DNA of 64,000 nucleotides from Gymnopus androsaceus JB14 (lineage: Eukaryota > Basidiomycota > Agaricomycetes > Agaricales > Omphalotaceae): contig ML769431.1 of NCBI GenBank assembly GCA_009733575.1, forward strand, positions 1 to 64,000. The letters run 5' to 3'. Under the pieces are notes generated by a model. It was not told the DNA's origin. It searched no databases and was given only the letters and a program-made list of their open reading frames with translations. Below are positions 11,825-22,752 of the stretch, in pieces. How positions within the stretch are numbered: position 1 is the stretch's first letter; each line of letters starts with the position of its first letter. The position numbers and the translations under genes are program-made.

Positions 11825-12182
11825 CCTTCGCTAATCCCATGGATGCTGCAAAGTGTTTGGCTTTCATCAAAGGTAAGGCTTTGGTGAAGATGACTGCTGT
11901 CTGCTGTCATGTTTTTGGTAGGGCAGTAAGTAAGACAAACTTTACCTTCCTCAATGACATAGTGGATGAAGTGGTATCGGATATCAATGTGTTTGGTGCT
12001 GGCATGAAAATGATCATCCTTTGCCAATGCAATGGCAGACTGATCGTCTGACATGATAGGGATTGCATGAGTAATGGGACCAAAGATTTCCAATAAAAGA
12101 TTCCTGAGCCAGATTGCTTCCTTTGCCACATGGGTCGAAGCACTTCAGGCTGCCCCAATTTATATCTTCTTAGATAGTCCAA
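11825..12182 (-). pseudogene. Copia RNase H fragment
   Basis: The minus strand encodes the end of a Ty1/Copia polyprotein: EAIWLRNLLLEIFGPITHAI, DDQSAIALAKDD and STKHIDIRYHFIHYVIEEGK. It matches the RNase H end of the Copia copy at 47.1-48.7 kb almost word for word, but a small deletion after NMTAD shifts the frame. It is probably the 3' end of the broken Copia element whose gag and 5' LTR lie at 13.1-18.7 kb. Its own 3' LTR is replaced by the LTR ending at 11824. Confidence 0.85.
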
Positions 12183-12324
12183 AGTGTAACAATCCAGTAT
12201 CTAATATGATCAAAATCCACAGGAAATCCAGGGCCCTGGAATCCATACACCCTGCCTGGATTCCATGCATGTCGCATGGATTCCATGCACTAGTAAATAT
12301 AGTAGTGTATTGATTCCATGCATG

Positions 12325-12755
12325 TTGCATTAGTACTAGTTCAACCATTAGATTAGTTACTAGTCTGAGTTATCAGTACTAGTACCACCATTAGGTTAGT
12401 TACTAGTACAAATTACTAGTACTATTATAAGCATTAGATTCATTACTAGTACGACTTATTAGTACTAGTTCAACCATTAGATTAGTTACTAGTCCGAGTT
12501 ATTAGTACTAGTACCACCATTAGATTAGTTACTGGTGCGAGTTATTAGTACTAGTACAACCCTTAGATTAGTTACTAGTCCGAGTTATTAGTACTAGTAC
12601 AACCATTAGGTTAGTTACTAGTATGACTTATTGGTACTAGTACAACCATTAGATTAGTTACTAGTCCAAGTTATCAGTACTAGTACCACCATTAGGTTAG
12701 TTACTAGTACAAGTTATTGGTACCAGTACAACCATTAGCTTACTTACTAGTATGA
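12325..12755. repeat. 43-bp tandem repeat rich in ACTAGT
   Basis: About ten copies of a 43-bp unit, consensus close to ATTAGTACTAGTACAACC then ATTAGATTAGTTACTAGTCC then GAGTT. Copies start at about 12501, 12544 and 12587, fixing the period. Each unit holds two ACTAGT palindromes. It lies where the integrase and reverse transcriptase of the surrounding Copia element should be. Confidence 0.85.
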
Positions 12756-12769
12756 CCTTAAGCACTGTT

Positions 12770-13090
12770 GCCCGCCCTCCCGGTGCTTATGGGTGCTTAT
12801 TTATCTGAAAAATGTCAGGAATCAGGCTTGATAAATCCTTAAAAATCATCAAAGATCATCAAAATATTTTGGCATTGTTATTCTGCCCCCCCCAGTGCAT
12901 ATGGGCACATATGGGTGCTCATTTTACCGCAGAACATCGGGAATTGAGCTTGATAAATCTCGGAAAAATCATAAAAAATCATGAAAATATTTAGGGATTG
13001 TTTTCCCACCTCCCACTGATTACGGCACCTCATGCCCAAATGTTGTCATGTAACACATGTGACACTGTCACACTACATATCCAGTATACC
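12770..13090. repeat. GCTTGATAAATC repeat units
   Basis: Two imperfect units share GGTGCTTAT, GCTTGATAAATC and AAAATCAT...AAAATATT words. The same words form the larger units at 14.6-15.3 kb, so this is a diverged outlier of that array. No gene. Confidence 0.5.
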
Positions 13091-14613
13091 TTAACTGATT
13101 ATGGCTAAGGATGGACAGGGGTGGGGGTTGACCCGTGGGTTTTGGCCAAGGGGTACGGCAGGTACGGATGGCGTAACCATTGTCATCAAGTTTTCCCAGT
13201 GATACAAGTGTGTGTTGGGAGTGTCTGGACATAGAAGGGTGTGATGGAGTTTTGGTGTTTGGACTTCTTGTCCGTATGTGGGGAGATCAAGATGGAGTGT
13301 GCCAGAGATGTTTGCCGTGAAGGTTTCCATGTTAGCAGCCTGAATGACTTGTGTTGGAATCTCCCTTTGATTCCTGAGTTCATCAGTGAGTGGCATCATG
13401 TGGGTAGAGCATCCGGAGTCAAATAGAATTGCTCCGTAACTGTGGGCTGCAGCATAAGCGTGATCAACTTTTCCAACTCCCTCTTTGGTGTCATATTTGA
13501 ATTTGAAGGAAGGAAAGAGGTTAACATTGATGCATACTTCTTCCTCCTCTTCTTTGTTAAGAGTAAGAGGTGGCGGAGTTTTGACTTTGATGTTCTGCAC
13601 TATGCAGCTTTGATTGCTTGGCAATGAAAGAGCTAATTTGAATTTATCAGCTATTTCGGGAAAAATCGAAAACAAGATTCCCATGCTTAGCGGGAATTTT
13701 GATTGCTGCCCATGATGACTCTGGTACTTCCTCAATCATGGATGAGGATGCCACTTCATTGTTCTTCAGCCTATCTCTCCAGTTTCCATCCAATTTCTTC
13801 TTCTTCTTTTGCTCCTTGGAAGGTTTCATCTCCTTGGCCTCATGGGCCTGGCTGCATTTCTCCAATGGACATTGATTTCCAAAGTGTCCTTTACCTCTGC
13901 AATTATAACAAATGGAGTCCTGGCAACTCATCAATCCTCCGCAATCTCTGCCTCTGCCTTGGGAATTTCCCTAAAGGAATTTCCACAACCTCGGAAACCT
14001 CCTCTTCCCCTATTACCGGCATAATTTGCTGATTCCTTCTTGTGATCATGTTGCATTTGATGGACCATTCCTTCTGCGCGGATAGTCAAAATAAGCTCAG
14101 CAGAATTGAGCTTGCTTTTATTTTTGACCACAAAATAGTGAGGGCATTGATCATGGCTTTAAAGGTATCAGGGACAGAGGACATAATGGTGTTGATGAAT
14201 ATATTGTTGTTGATATTGATTCCTCTTGTCGTGAGGTCATCGCGGATGTTGATCATGTTGTCCAAATGTTTATTGACCTTGGATGGGTCCATGCATTGCA
14301 TGGTGTGAAGTCGCCTTTGCAAAAATGCAGCTGATTCCGCTAAGCCTTTGCCAAATATCCTGATAAGTGTTGGGGAATGTTTTGCAATTTGACCTGACAA
14401 AATTAAAGAAAAAATCAAAATTTGCCCCAGGAGACTATTTGCCAAATATTCTGATAGGGGTTGGATCAGCCTCAGATGATGCTGCCATTTGATTGGCAAA
14501 GCAGCAAGCTGGCTGCCTCCATTTTCTCCCTTCCTAGGGCACTTATTTCCTTGTTTTGCTAAATATTCGGCATAATTAATACTGCTTTCAAAAGTGGCGG
14601 GATCTGTGTGCAT
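13091..14613 (-). pseudogene. Copia gag and protease, broken
   Basis: On the minus strand, in order: a UBN2-type gag body (HTMQCMDPSKVNKHLDNMIN, TIMSSVPDTFKAMINAL), a CCHC zinc knuckle (CYNCRGKGHFGNQC), a Lys-rich linker, and a Copia aspartic protease with LFDSGCSTHMMP, its DSG active site intact. Stops and frame changes separate the blocks (near 13930, 13740 and 14090). Integrase should follow below 13091 but satellite DNA is there instead. Gag begins further up at 17.56 kb, so about 2.8 kb of other repeats split the gene. Confidence 0.85.
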
Positions 14614-15300
14614 GCCCGCCCACCGGCAACCATATCATTGATGCATACTGGCACTCAATTTACATATGGTTCAGGATCTTTTGCAAAATATCTCAATCAC
14701 ACTATACTGGTGGGCATGTACCCGGCCTCTGTCACTTACTTTCCCATGAAAAAAACCAAAAAAGATAGGTTACTGGGCTTGATAAATCGTGCAAAAAACA
14801 TGAAAAACCTCGAAAATATTCAGGGGTGCATTGATGCACACCATTGCTTAATTTAAATATGGTACAGGATCTTTTGCAAAACATCTTGATCACACTATAC
14901 TGAGGGGCACATACCTGGCATCTGGCACTTATTTTCCTGTGAAAAAAACAAAAACATAGGTTACTGGGCTTGATAAATCATGATAAATATCAAAAATATT
15001 CAGGGGTGCATTGATGTACACCAGTGCTTAATTCAAACATGGTACAGGATCTGCTGTAAAATATTTTGATCATGCTATATTGGGGGCCATACCTGGCCTC
15101 TGGCACTTATTTTCCCATCAAAAAAAAACAATAAAAAACAGTTACTAGCTCTAGGCTTGATAAATCATGAAAGAATCATGAGAAATCTCGAAAATATCTG
15201 GGGGTGCATTGGTGCACACCAATCATTAGTTTACATATAGTACAGGATCTTTCGCAAAAGATCTTGATCATACTATATTGAGGGGCACATGCCTGAAGTC
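14614..15300. repeat. about 180-195 bp tandem repeat, four units
   Basis: Units start near 14636, 14826, 15004 and 15203. Each contains GATGCACACCA-like, GGTACAGGATCTTTTGCAAA, TGGGCTTGATAAATC and TCGAAAATAT words in the same order. The array begins exactly where the Copia gag frame stops, so it marks an insertion or expansion inside that element. Confidence 0.7.
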
Positions 15301-15676
15301 CCACAGTATATCCTGGGTGAAGTTTGATTGTCAGATTATAGATTTGCATTTGGATGATCATTTTGTAAATTTCTCATTCACAAATGTGGATACATTCACG
15401 AATACTTTAGTAAAAAAGAACTGGATATAGCTAATATAATGTACTAAGGAGAGGGCAGTTAAGCATATGTAAAGAACCATACAACATGTGGCCCACTGAA
15501 TATTGAGATCTTCCAATGTTGGTGCTACTTCTGGGGTAAAATAGGGTATCTCAAACATTGCCTTCACATTTAGTTTTCTTTTACTTTGCCTGCTGCACAC
15601 TGTTTTATGGTTCACAGTAAAGCATACAGTTGTACCTATAACTGTACAATCATGATATGACTACAGCCAATATGTA
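15301..15676. other. repeat spacer without gene
   Basis: AT-rich sequence including ACAAATGTGGATACATTCAC, which has a diverged relative at 17265-17320. The two minus-strand frames here (15176-15361, 15358-15615) are not convincing. Confidence 0.35.
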
Positions 15677-16100
15677 CAGTGGCGGCGGATGCAGATTCAC
15701 CACCTAGGTCTGGCTATTTTTTCTCACAGCTCCCCAGTCCCTCATACCTCCAGCAAAGTTGACAACAAGCAAGTATTTATAGCTATTCTATGTATGATTG
15801 GTGGAATATCTAGTATACAAGTCAGTCTAGTAGTACAATATCAACAAATTCCAGAGAAAACTGTGCAAAATATTGAATAAAACCTAGTATTTTGTGGCAC
15901 CAGTGTTAGCTGTCTGCAAGTCTGCAACACAACAAGGTAATGAATCATAGAGCTTGTTTATGTACCACTATGTAAATTCTACACTAAGAAATCCAACAAG
16001 AAAAGCCCATCTTGAGCCAATTCACTGGAGGTACAAGGAGCTGGGGATCCGTGAGAAAAAATAGCCGGATTTAGTGGCGAATCTGCATCCGCCGCCACTG
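15677..16100. mobile_element. 424-bp MITE with TA target duplication
   Basis: Ends are CAGTGGCGGCGGATGCAGAT and its exact inverse, with a further imperfect inverted stretch (GGCTATTTTTTCTCAC). TA flanks both ends (15675-15676 and 16101-16102). This fits a Tc1/mariner-derived non-autonomous element. No ORF. Confidence 0.9.
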
Positions 16101-16157
16101 TATATGGTGACAGTTTATTGTTATGGCAAGCAGCCCTGCTGGAGGTTCAACTACCAG

Positions 16158-17223
16158 GGCAGCTTTTCTCAAGAAAGTGGTTTTATACTTAAGTAATTCT
16201 TAGAATGTTCCTAAGAATTAAAGTTATCCTAAATTGTAAGTATCAATTATACTTAAGTATAGGCATAACTAACTCATGCAAAATAATTTTGAAATGGGTG
16301 ATTACAAAGTGAAAGTAATAAAGTAAAGTAAAGTAAAGTAAGTACTATCTTATATCCTCTGCAAACTTTAGTTTAAAGTAAAATACCAAATCAGCTGTGT
16401 AAGTAATAAAGTAAAGTAAGTTATTCAAAGTATTAGTAAAGTAAAGTAGGTAGCATGGAAGAAAGCCATGAGCAAGGCATAAGTTTCTAAAGAAAATACT
16501 AAGCAGAGAGTATATGAGTCCTACTGAATTGTAGTGGTAGTAAAATGAGAGTAGATACAATGAGATGGTAGAGGTACATTGGGTCTTTATATATATGTAG
16601 GAAAAATCACATGATATTCCAAGAGAACAATAGAAACTGTTCATTGTCTTGCCAAACTGGCAACAATGGCAAAGTTGTCTATTGTTCCTAACTAGGAAAT
16701 CTCCACAGCTAGCATATAAAAGGCCCTCCACCTCTGTCCTAGATCTCAGAGCTCCCTCCTGTCTCCTTTACATTACTTCAACAGTCAACTTCCTTGCTTC
16801 TTTACATTATTTAAGAAATGCTTATGTTCCTTAAGTATTGTTTCAAGTAAGTATTTCACTTAGGAAACAATTACAGTTGTTCATTTTATAGTGTTAAATA
16901 TATACCTACTTACTTACTGACTTAATTACATACTACCTAATTACTTACTTATTTACTTACTTACTTACTTACTTGATGATAGATACTTACTCAAGTACAA
17001 TATGTTTCTTTCTTTTTTATTTACTATTTACTTGACACAGACCAAGAAATATGATTGCATTTTACTCAATTACTCAACAATTACTTAGGTAAAAAATACT
17101 TGGAGTTTACTTAAGTAATACTTAGTTGAGAAGTTCTAGACAACTAATTTGTTGCTTTATGCAAACTTAGGTATCACTTAAGTATTACTTAAGTATAAAA
17201 CAACTTTCTTGAGAAAAATTGCC
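16158..17223. mobile_element. about 1.07-kb MITE, TACTTAAGTA-rich
   Basis: Left end GGCAGCTTTTCTCAAGAAAG and right end inverted (CTTTCTTGAGAAAAATTGCC) define the element. Palindromic TACTTAAGTA words lie inside both ends, and AAGTAAAGTA and ACTTACTTACTT runs fill the middle. A TATAAAAGG box at about 16716 precedes CT-rich sequence but no coding frame, so it may be a relic LTR or promoter fragment inside the element. Confidence 0.7.
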
Positions 17224-17458
17224 ATAGATTTATGGAGGTTGGCATTCAGATGATGATTCGCACAAATGGAGATTCACTATACAAATCTCGAATGTGGATA
17301 TAGTACTATATTCATGAATATTCCCAAAAATTACTCATCTCTAGAGTACTCCGAGCTAGCAACTCAATAGTAGTACTAGTAACTGACACTAATAACTTGG
17401 AGTTACTAGTTTACTTACTAGTAATTTGTACAGGTAACTCGGAGTTACTAGGACTAAC

Positions 17459-17564
17459 CAATAGATCTGGTTGCAAATTCCACTCGAGTTTTCCACATGT
17501 CCCAGTTTGATCCATCTGACTTTAAGGTTGTAACCTTATCAAAGGCTTTCATTGCTTTAGACAT
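17459..17564 (-). pseudogene. Copia gag N-terminus
   Basis: Minus-strand frame from an ATG at 17564: SKAMKAFDKVTTLKSDGSNW, then DMWKTRVEFATRSI. DGSNWxxWxxR is the usual start of Copia gag (DUF4219/UBN2). The frame ends abruptly at ACTAGT-rich sequence at 17458; the rest of gag resumes at 14613. A Pro-rich frame upstream (17565-17760) may be the true start of the polyprotein. Confidence 0.75.
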
Positions 17565-18295
17565 ATTGTTGTCATCGTCATTGGAATCAGCAATTAAAGT
17601 GCCTGGTGATCCGGGATCTGATGGTGGTGGGGATCTGTGTGGAGAAGGTGGTTCTGTATTTGGAAATGGAAGTTGGGATGCTGTTCCCTGTGGAGATGGT
17701 TGTATAGGAGTAGGCGGGGTTGGTTCACATTTTGGTGCAGGTGGTTGAGTGGAGCAGGAGTATGCTGTTGTGAAGATGATGCAATAGGCTGAGCAGTAGG
17801 TGCTTCAGTATCCTCTTCATCATTGTCTTTGTTATCGGCAATGTGCTAGGTGAGTTCTGATAATTTGCTCCTGTTCTTTTGCAATGTCTCTTGCAAAACT
17901 ACCTAGTTTACCTGTCCAAGGTACATTGTATCAGTTTGGACAATGTTGTTTGTTGCACTGGCTCCACCTTCCAGTGGTCAGCCCTAGCAGCTTAAGGTGC
18001 AGTGGTTCAGTTTTTATAACTGTCAAGTAATTTGTTGACATCAAAAATGTGTGGGTGTCCTTTACAAGGAACAGTGTTGTCTGTGGGAGGTAATGATGTT
18101 GGTTTCTGCTGTGGCATTACAGCTTTGCTACTCGATGAGCTGGCTTGTTCCGATGCTATGGAACATTGTCAAGTTACTGGTGGTGGTGCTTGTTCCGATG
18201 CTTTTATCTCCTGTCAAGTTCATAGAGGTGGTGGATTAGGCTTGGGTAGCATGAACAAGGGTTATGGCAATATGATGCATCAATGGTTAAGGCCG

Positions 18296-18307
18296 GGGCC
18301 CATAACC
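18296..18307 (-). promoter_or_regulatory. primer binding site, half-tRNA type
   Basis: Directly inside the 5' LTR the minus strand reads GGTTATGGGCCC, complementary to the anticodon stem-loop of eukaryotic initiator tRNA-Met (GGGCCCAUAACC). Drosophila copia and yeast Ty5 are known to prime from this internal half-tRNA site. It fixes the element orientation as minus. Confidence 0.75.
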
Positions 18308-18660
18308 TATTAGAGTTATATTCCTAAAGAAGTCCACACAGGACTTAGTAGTAGCAATCACACAGATTGATGGGGGACGATGGTTTTTATTACAGGGTAT
18401 AGTACCTAAGCTTATATACAGTCCTAAGTACAAATGATATATCGGGCACATGGCTACTGCATGAATACTTGTGGCTACTGTCCATACAGTGAAGTGAAGT
18501 GGGTACTACGAGAGAGTAAGTGGATACAGCGAGAGACTGAGTGGAGTCTGCGAGACAATAACAGTGGAGTGCATGGGATGGTGATACAAACAAGTGGAGA
18601 CTACGAGACACTGTTCCATGTATAGTTCAATAAGATATATTTACCTTTGATATTCCAACA
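18308..18660 (-). repeat. Copia 5' LTR
   Basis: 353 bp, minus-strand start TGTTGGAATATCAAAGG, very similar along its length to the LTR at 46762-47124 (shared CACACAGGACTTAGTAGTAG and GGGTATAGTACCTAAGC). Followed inward by the primer site. This is the 5' LTR of the broken Copia element extending down to 11825; its 3' LTR is missing. Confidence 0.85.
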
Positions 18661-18781
18661 GAGTCAAGGTCGCTAGCCGAGCTAGAGAACTAGCCAACAC
18701 TACCCAGCACTACATAGCATTGGTGCAAGTTCCAGATGTTCAAGCACTGGAAATTGATGCAGTGCTGAGGCGTCTCATACC

Positions 18782-18973
18782 ACCAATAATTATGCTTCAG
18801 CCTGGCTGAAGCATACTGGGAAATAAATTATTTCGATACTTATGCAAAATGTACTTGTTCAGAAAAATATAGAAGATAAATATTTCAATAGACTAATTTG
18901 ATATACTTGCATGAAAAAGTACATTTATGTACTGAAATAATTCATTTCTCACAGTGCTTTAGCCTGGTGGAAG
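18782..18973. mobile_element. short copy of the CCAATAATTA MITE
   Basis: Starts CCAATAATTATGCTTCAG and contains GGGAAATAAATTATTTC, matching the MITE at 3220-3893. The right side inverts this (GAAATAATTCATTTC then GCTTTAGCCTGGTGG). 192 bp, no insertion, no ORF. Confidence 0.75.
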
Positions 18974-19830
18974 TACATCAGTAAGTTAGGAAATCTATGA
19001 GTGTATAGGCTCCATACATTCCATACCAAAAAATCACAATTTGTTCAAGTTTCACTCTTTGTAACGCTGTGGTATGTTATCAGCTTCTTTGTATCATTGC
19101 TATCTCTAATCACTGGTATCTCCAAGCCCATGCCTACTCAACAATGCTGAATGATAGAAAAGTCCTGCTTGGTATGTTATTCTTATTTCAACTTTTTGAT
19201 GCTTCACTGACCTGCTTTACTGAACAGTAACCGTCCGGGTGGTACATCAATTTTGGTGGGTTTCGAAATTCGTAGCAAGTTTGGTAGCATTCACAAGTTG
19301 TATCTATTGTTTCTTACTGCCATGCTGTTATTTTTATGCCAAAAATACATATTGTTCACCGAATTTATGCTTGCAGTTCTTGACACCAACTGATGCATGA
19401 CCAGTACCATAGTAGGGAACCATGTATGAGAGTATGGGGTCATTGTATGGGTAATTGTATGGACCTGCATGGTTGATATTGCATGGTAGGTATAGATTCT
19501 ATTTACCCTCCCTTTTCCCATACATGGTATGGAATGGTATGGAGCTGTATGAGATGTATGGACCCATGCTCTCATAGATTTCCTAACTTGCTGATGTATA
19601 ATCATTGGCAGTGTGCTAGTAGTTCAAACTCATTTGAACTTCAATGCAACTGTCTTTATTCACTCCGGTAAGTTACAAGTATAAAGCAAAAAGTAAAGTC
19701 AATGGTAGTGTTTACCAGAACAATCCAGGTACACTCTCGTGCTCGTGAGTTCAAGTGTGTCAATTCCTTCCCTTCATTAGTATTCAAGTTGAAGATTCCA
19801 ATTTATTAAATGCAACGATGGTACGTTTTC
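18974..19830. other. intergenic spacer
   Basis: No gene seen. A patch of CATGGTATGG-like words lies at 19420-19560. The 3' end of the GH30 gene lies at the far side. Confidence 0.4.
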
Positions 19831-21971
19831 CTAACATGCCTCGCGTTTGAAGATATAAGTAGTCAAGCTCGTCTCGCTCAACGGCAGTGACCAAGTCAAA
19901 CCACTTCCTGTCGCCGGCGTGACTGTGGAGAAATCCTCTGTGGCCGAAGTTCGGAATGCGGTTGAAGCGCATACATCCTGCGGGAAAGTCAACGAGATCG
20001 TGGATTCGGTAGTATTGGGGTTCATAGCAATGACGCTGTATGTAGTCGAGTTGGATACGACGAGAGTGAATTCATTTGCGTCGGATCCTGTTACTGGGGT
20101 TTCGCTGGGTTCCGGCTAAATAGGCAAGGTGAGAAGAAGGGAAAAATAGGAGAGAGAAGTATGGAAACGCACGTCTAACAAAGTTGGTGAAGTGTTTGTA
20201 AGCGTAGTAATGTTTGACAATGTCTATAAGGGTCGTCGATAATAATCAGTACAAGTGGGGTTGAAATTCACTCACATAGTTCGAAATTTCCATTTGTAGC
20301 GTAATCCGGGTCGTAGTAGATCACACCATCCTGGTCAATTATCAGTTACCGAGGCGAAGTGATAATAGTATGAGCACAGGCTAACCGTCCATCCTGTCCG
20401 AGTTGGGAGTTGTAGCGCAAGTAGGGTCAGTCAAAGGCTCACAACCGAGTTCTAGGAAATGTAAGTTTTGGAATATTGAAACCGATAACTGCCCCACTTA
20501 CCAAGTGAAACCAGCGTCCAAAACTACAGATGATTATTTAGCCAAGGTAGGAATGTCAGCAAAGGAACAACAACATACATCGTAATGAGCTTCTCCTCCG
20601 ATAACAAAACTCTGGAAAACTAGCCCGCAAACATCAGAGCATTGTCGATACTAAACGGTAGAGGGTTCTTTAAGCACCGTGAAATCTTGAATATGAGGAA
20701 GGAGCTTACGTAGGATCGAATCCTCCACTATATCCTTTACCACTACCATCGGGTGAGCCCAATGAACAGCAGATTTCTGACATCCAGGTGGTCTTTCCAC
20801 CAGAGACAGCATTCGCTGAATTGATAAATGCCTCATACTCGGCATCTGTAGGGAAATCGTATGCGTGATGCACAATGTGCGCTACCTGGATTGGTACACA
20901 TAAGCTATCCTACTCAGTTGGAGGTAGACGTAAAACATCGCACCATATCAACTACCTCGGGCAGCCATTCGGAGTATTCTGAAGTAGCAAGACTTGTAGA
21001 AGACGATTCATCGGCCAAGATCCCGATTTCACTTGTCAGTCCTCGCGACTCAAGCTCGTTCCAAAGGCTGGTGATTAAGGTTGCGCGCCTGAGAAGGGTT
21101 AACACATTGGGTCAGGTAAGACTGGTAAAGGCCTTACTGATTAGCCTCAACGAGCATACCTGACACAACAGAATCAGTACCCATAGGTATCAGGAAAGAC
21201 AGAATGAAAATTACCCTCTTGGCTGCAGGATAAAGCACAGAAATATGAGCGTCCGTAGTGGTTATAGGAGAGATATAGAGCTTACGCACCCGCACGGCAA
21301 TGGTCCAAAAGAGTTATCGGGTTCATTCATTGCACTCACAAAACCTCGCAGGAAGATAAGCAATTGAAGATCAGTGAGAAGAGACAACTCACTGATATTG
21401 ATCCCTGCCTCCCGCCAATGCTGAGCGACATCAACCAGATAAGTTGCGTACGCTGGGCCGTTGGCTGAACGCAAGAAATATCATCAGCACTTGCTAGCAC
21501 TACATGAAAAAAAGTGAAAAGTGTACCATTGACAAACTGGCCGTTACAACTAAATCCATTGGATGTGAGAGGTGCTGGAGCACTGTTTACGAACATCGTG
21601 ATGCCTGGGACGCCAAAGTCCGATGCTTGCTGGAGGAAAAACGTGCCTTCCGGGTCTGCAGAGAAGTTGTAGACTCCAGGAGAGACGTAGGGGGTCTCTG
21701 GGGCACGAACGGGGTTTGAAACGCCCACTCCGCCACCACCCAGGTTGTATCTATAACTTGAGATAGCGAGACCGGATTCTGAGAAAAGCAGCTCGGAAAG
21801 GTTCTGTCGGACGCTTTCAGGAAAATTGAACAAGTCATGAGGCCACCAAGCGCCTGAGCCTCCTACACCGAGGAATGTTTGAGCGACCGTTGCGGAGACA
21901 GTAGCAGAGTAAACATATGTGGGCAGGTTTAGGATTGCTGCTAGAACCAAAGAAGAGGCGATAAACATCAT
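19831..21971 (-). CDS. GH30 family glycosidase, endo-beta-1,6-galactanase-like
   Basis: Secreted hydrolase expected to cut beta-1,6-linked galactan or glucan. A signal peptide (MMFIASSLVLAAILNLP) leads into FLGVGGSGAWWPHDLFNFPE and SSYRYNLGGGG. The acid/base Glu is in SAMNEPDNSFG and the nucleophile Glu in TTWMSEICC; a C-terminal beta domain ends TTYIFKREAC. I place exons at 21971-21527, 21474-21393, 21344-21290, 21222-21215 (an 8-nt microexon), 21159-21138, 21088-20956, 20885-20710, then about four more to 19831. Two frame breaks are visible: one base missing near 20622 (FAG|LVFQSF) and one extra near 20390 (NSD|GWTDG). Function is by family resemblance. The gene may be a recent pseudogene or carry assembly indels. 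Confidence 0.8.
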
Positions 21972-22008
21972 TCTGCGGATGATTGTCCCGAGTCTAGTAT
22001 CTATGATT

Positions 22009-22016
22009 CTTTATAT
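22009..22016 (-). promoter_or_regulatory. TATA box of the GH30 gene
   Basis: TATATAAA on the minus strand about 40 bp upstream of the GH30 start codon. Confidence 0.5.
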
Positions 22017-22752
22017 ACCAAGCGGTATTCCTTCCGGGCTTTTTCCAGCTTGAAATTCCGACATGTACGAGGTCTTATTTCGTTGATAGGCTCGTGAAAG
22101 ATATGCGGTCATAGCTCTGTATTAGAAGGAGCTGCATGCAGGTGATCAACTACAACGCTGAAGAACGAAAATGAGATTAATCAACGGTCCGAAAGAGGCC
22201 CTGACCAGACCTTAACTGAGCCCGTATAGAGCATTGAGAGCATTTGGGTCGTGATTTATCTTCAGGAACGCCAATCAGAAGACCTAGACAGTCAAAATTA
22301 GAGGCGCAAGCTTCCTCACTGTGAGTAGAAGATACCTCTCCTGTCGACGAAGGCATATGCTCACTTATCAAGCGAGTCCGATGACATGGTGCAAGGCCAG
22401 ATGAATAGACAATTTCCACTGAGATGAATGGGGTAAAAAAAGAGGTAAAATATCATCAAATGGCTCAAAATAAGTAGGAAGAAAGATTCACCATCATCAG
22501 CAAGCCAATAAACATAACCGTTGGCTAATAAAAGCCCTCCGTGGTAATCCTGTCGTTAAGTGAAAAGGGCCAGTCTAAAGTCCCAGAGAGTAGAAATTAA
22601 AACCATATATGCATATCTGCCGCCATGCAGCTAGATGTCAAGTATCTTTCAGATTCTTTCTGCTTGAGCGTCGCAGTGGTTGATTTGAGAAGCGCCGATG
22701 ATTAGCGCCTTTTTCAAGCGCTTTCGTTCCGGACCTCTCGTCAAAAACCTCG
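22017..22752. other. divergent intergenic region GH30 / USO1
   Basis: Separates the divergent GH30 (-) and USO1 (+) genes. An 80-codon minus-strand frame (22177-22419) includes CSQCSIRAQLRSGQG but has no supporting features. I see no other gene. Confidence 0.4.

Noticed and set aside
12325..12755. Possible CRISPR-like array
   Set aside because: Direct 43-bp units are contiguous with no unique spacers, in a eukaryotic context.
16700..16830. TATAAAAGG box with CT-rich leader, possible promoter
   Set aside because: Lies inside a MITE with no coding frame downstream.
18296..18307. Possible tRNA fragment or gene
   Set aside because: Only the anticodon-arm match is present; position next to an LTR explains it as a primer site.
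22177..22419. 80-codon minus-strand ORF between GH30 and USO1
   Set aside because: Sits in a divergent promoter region, no domain or splice support.
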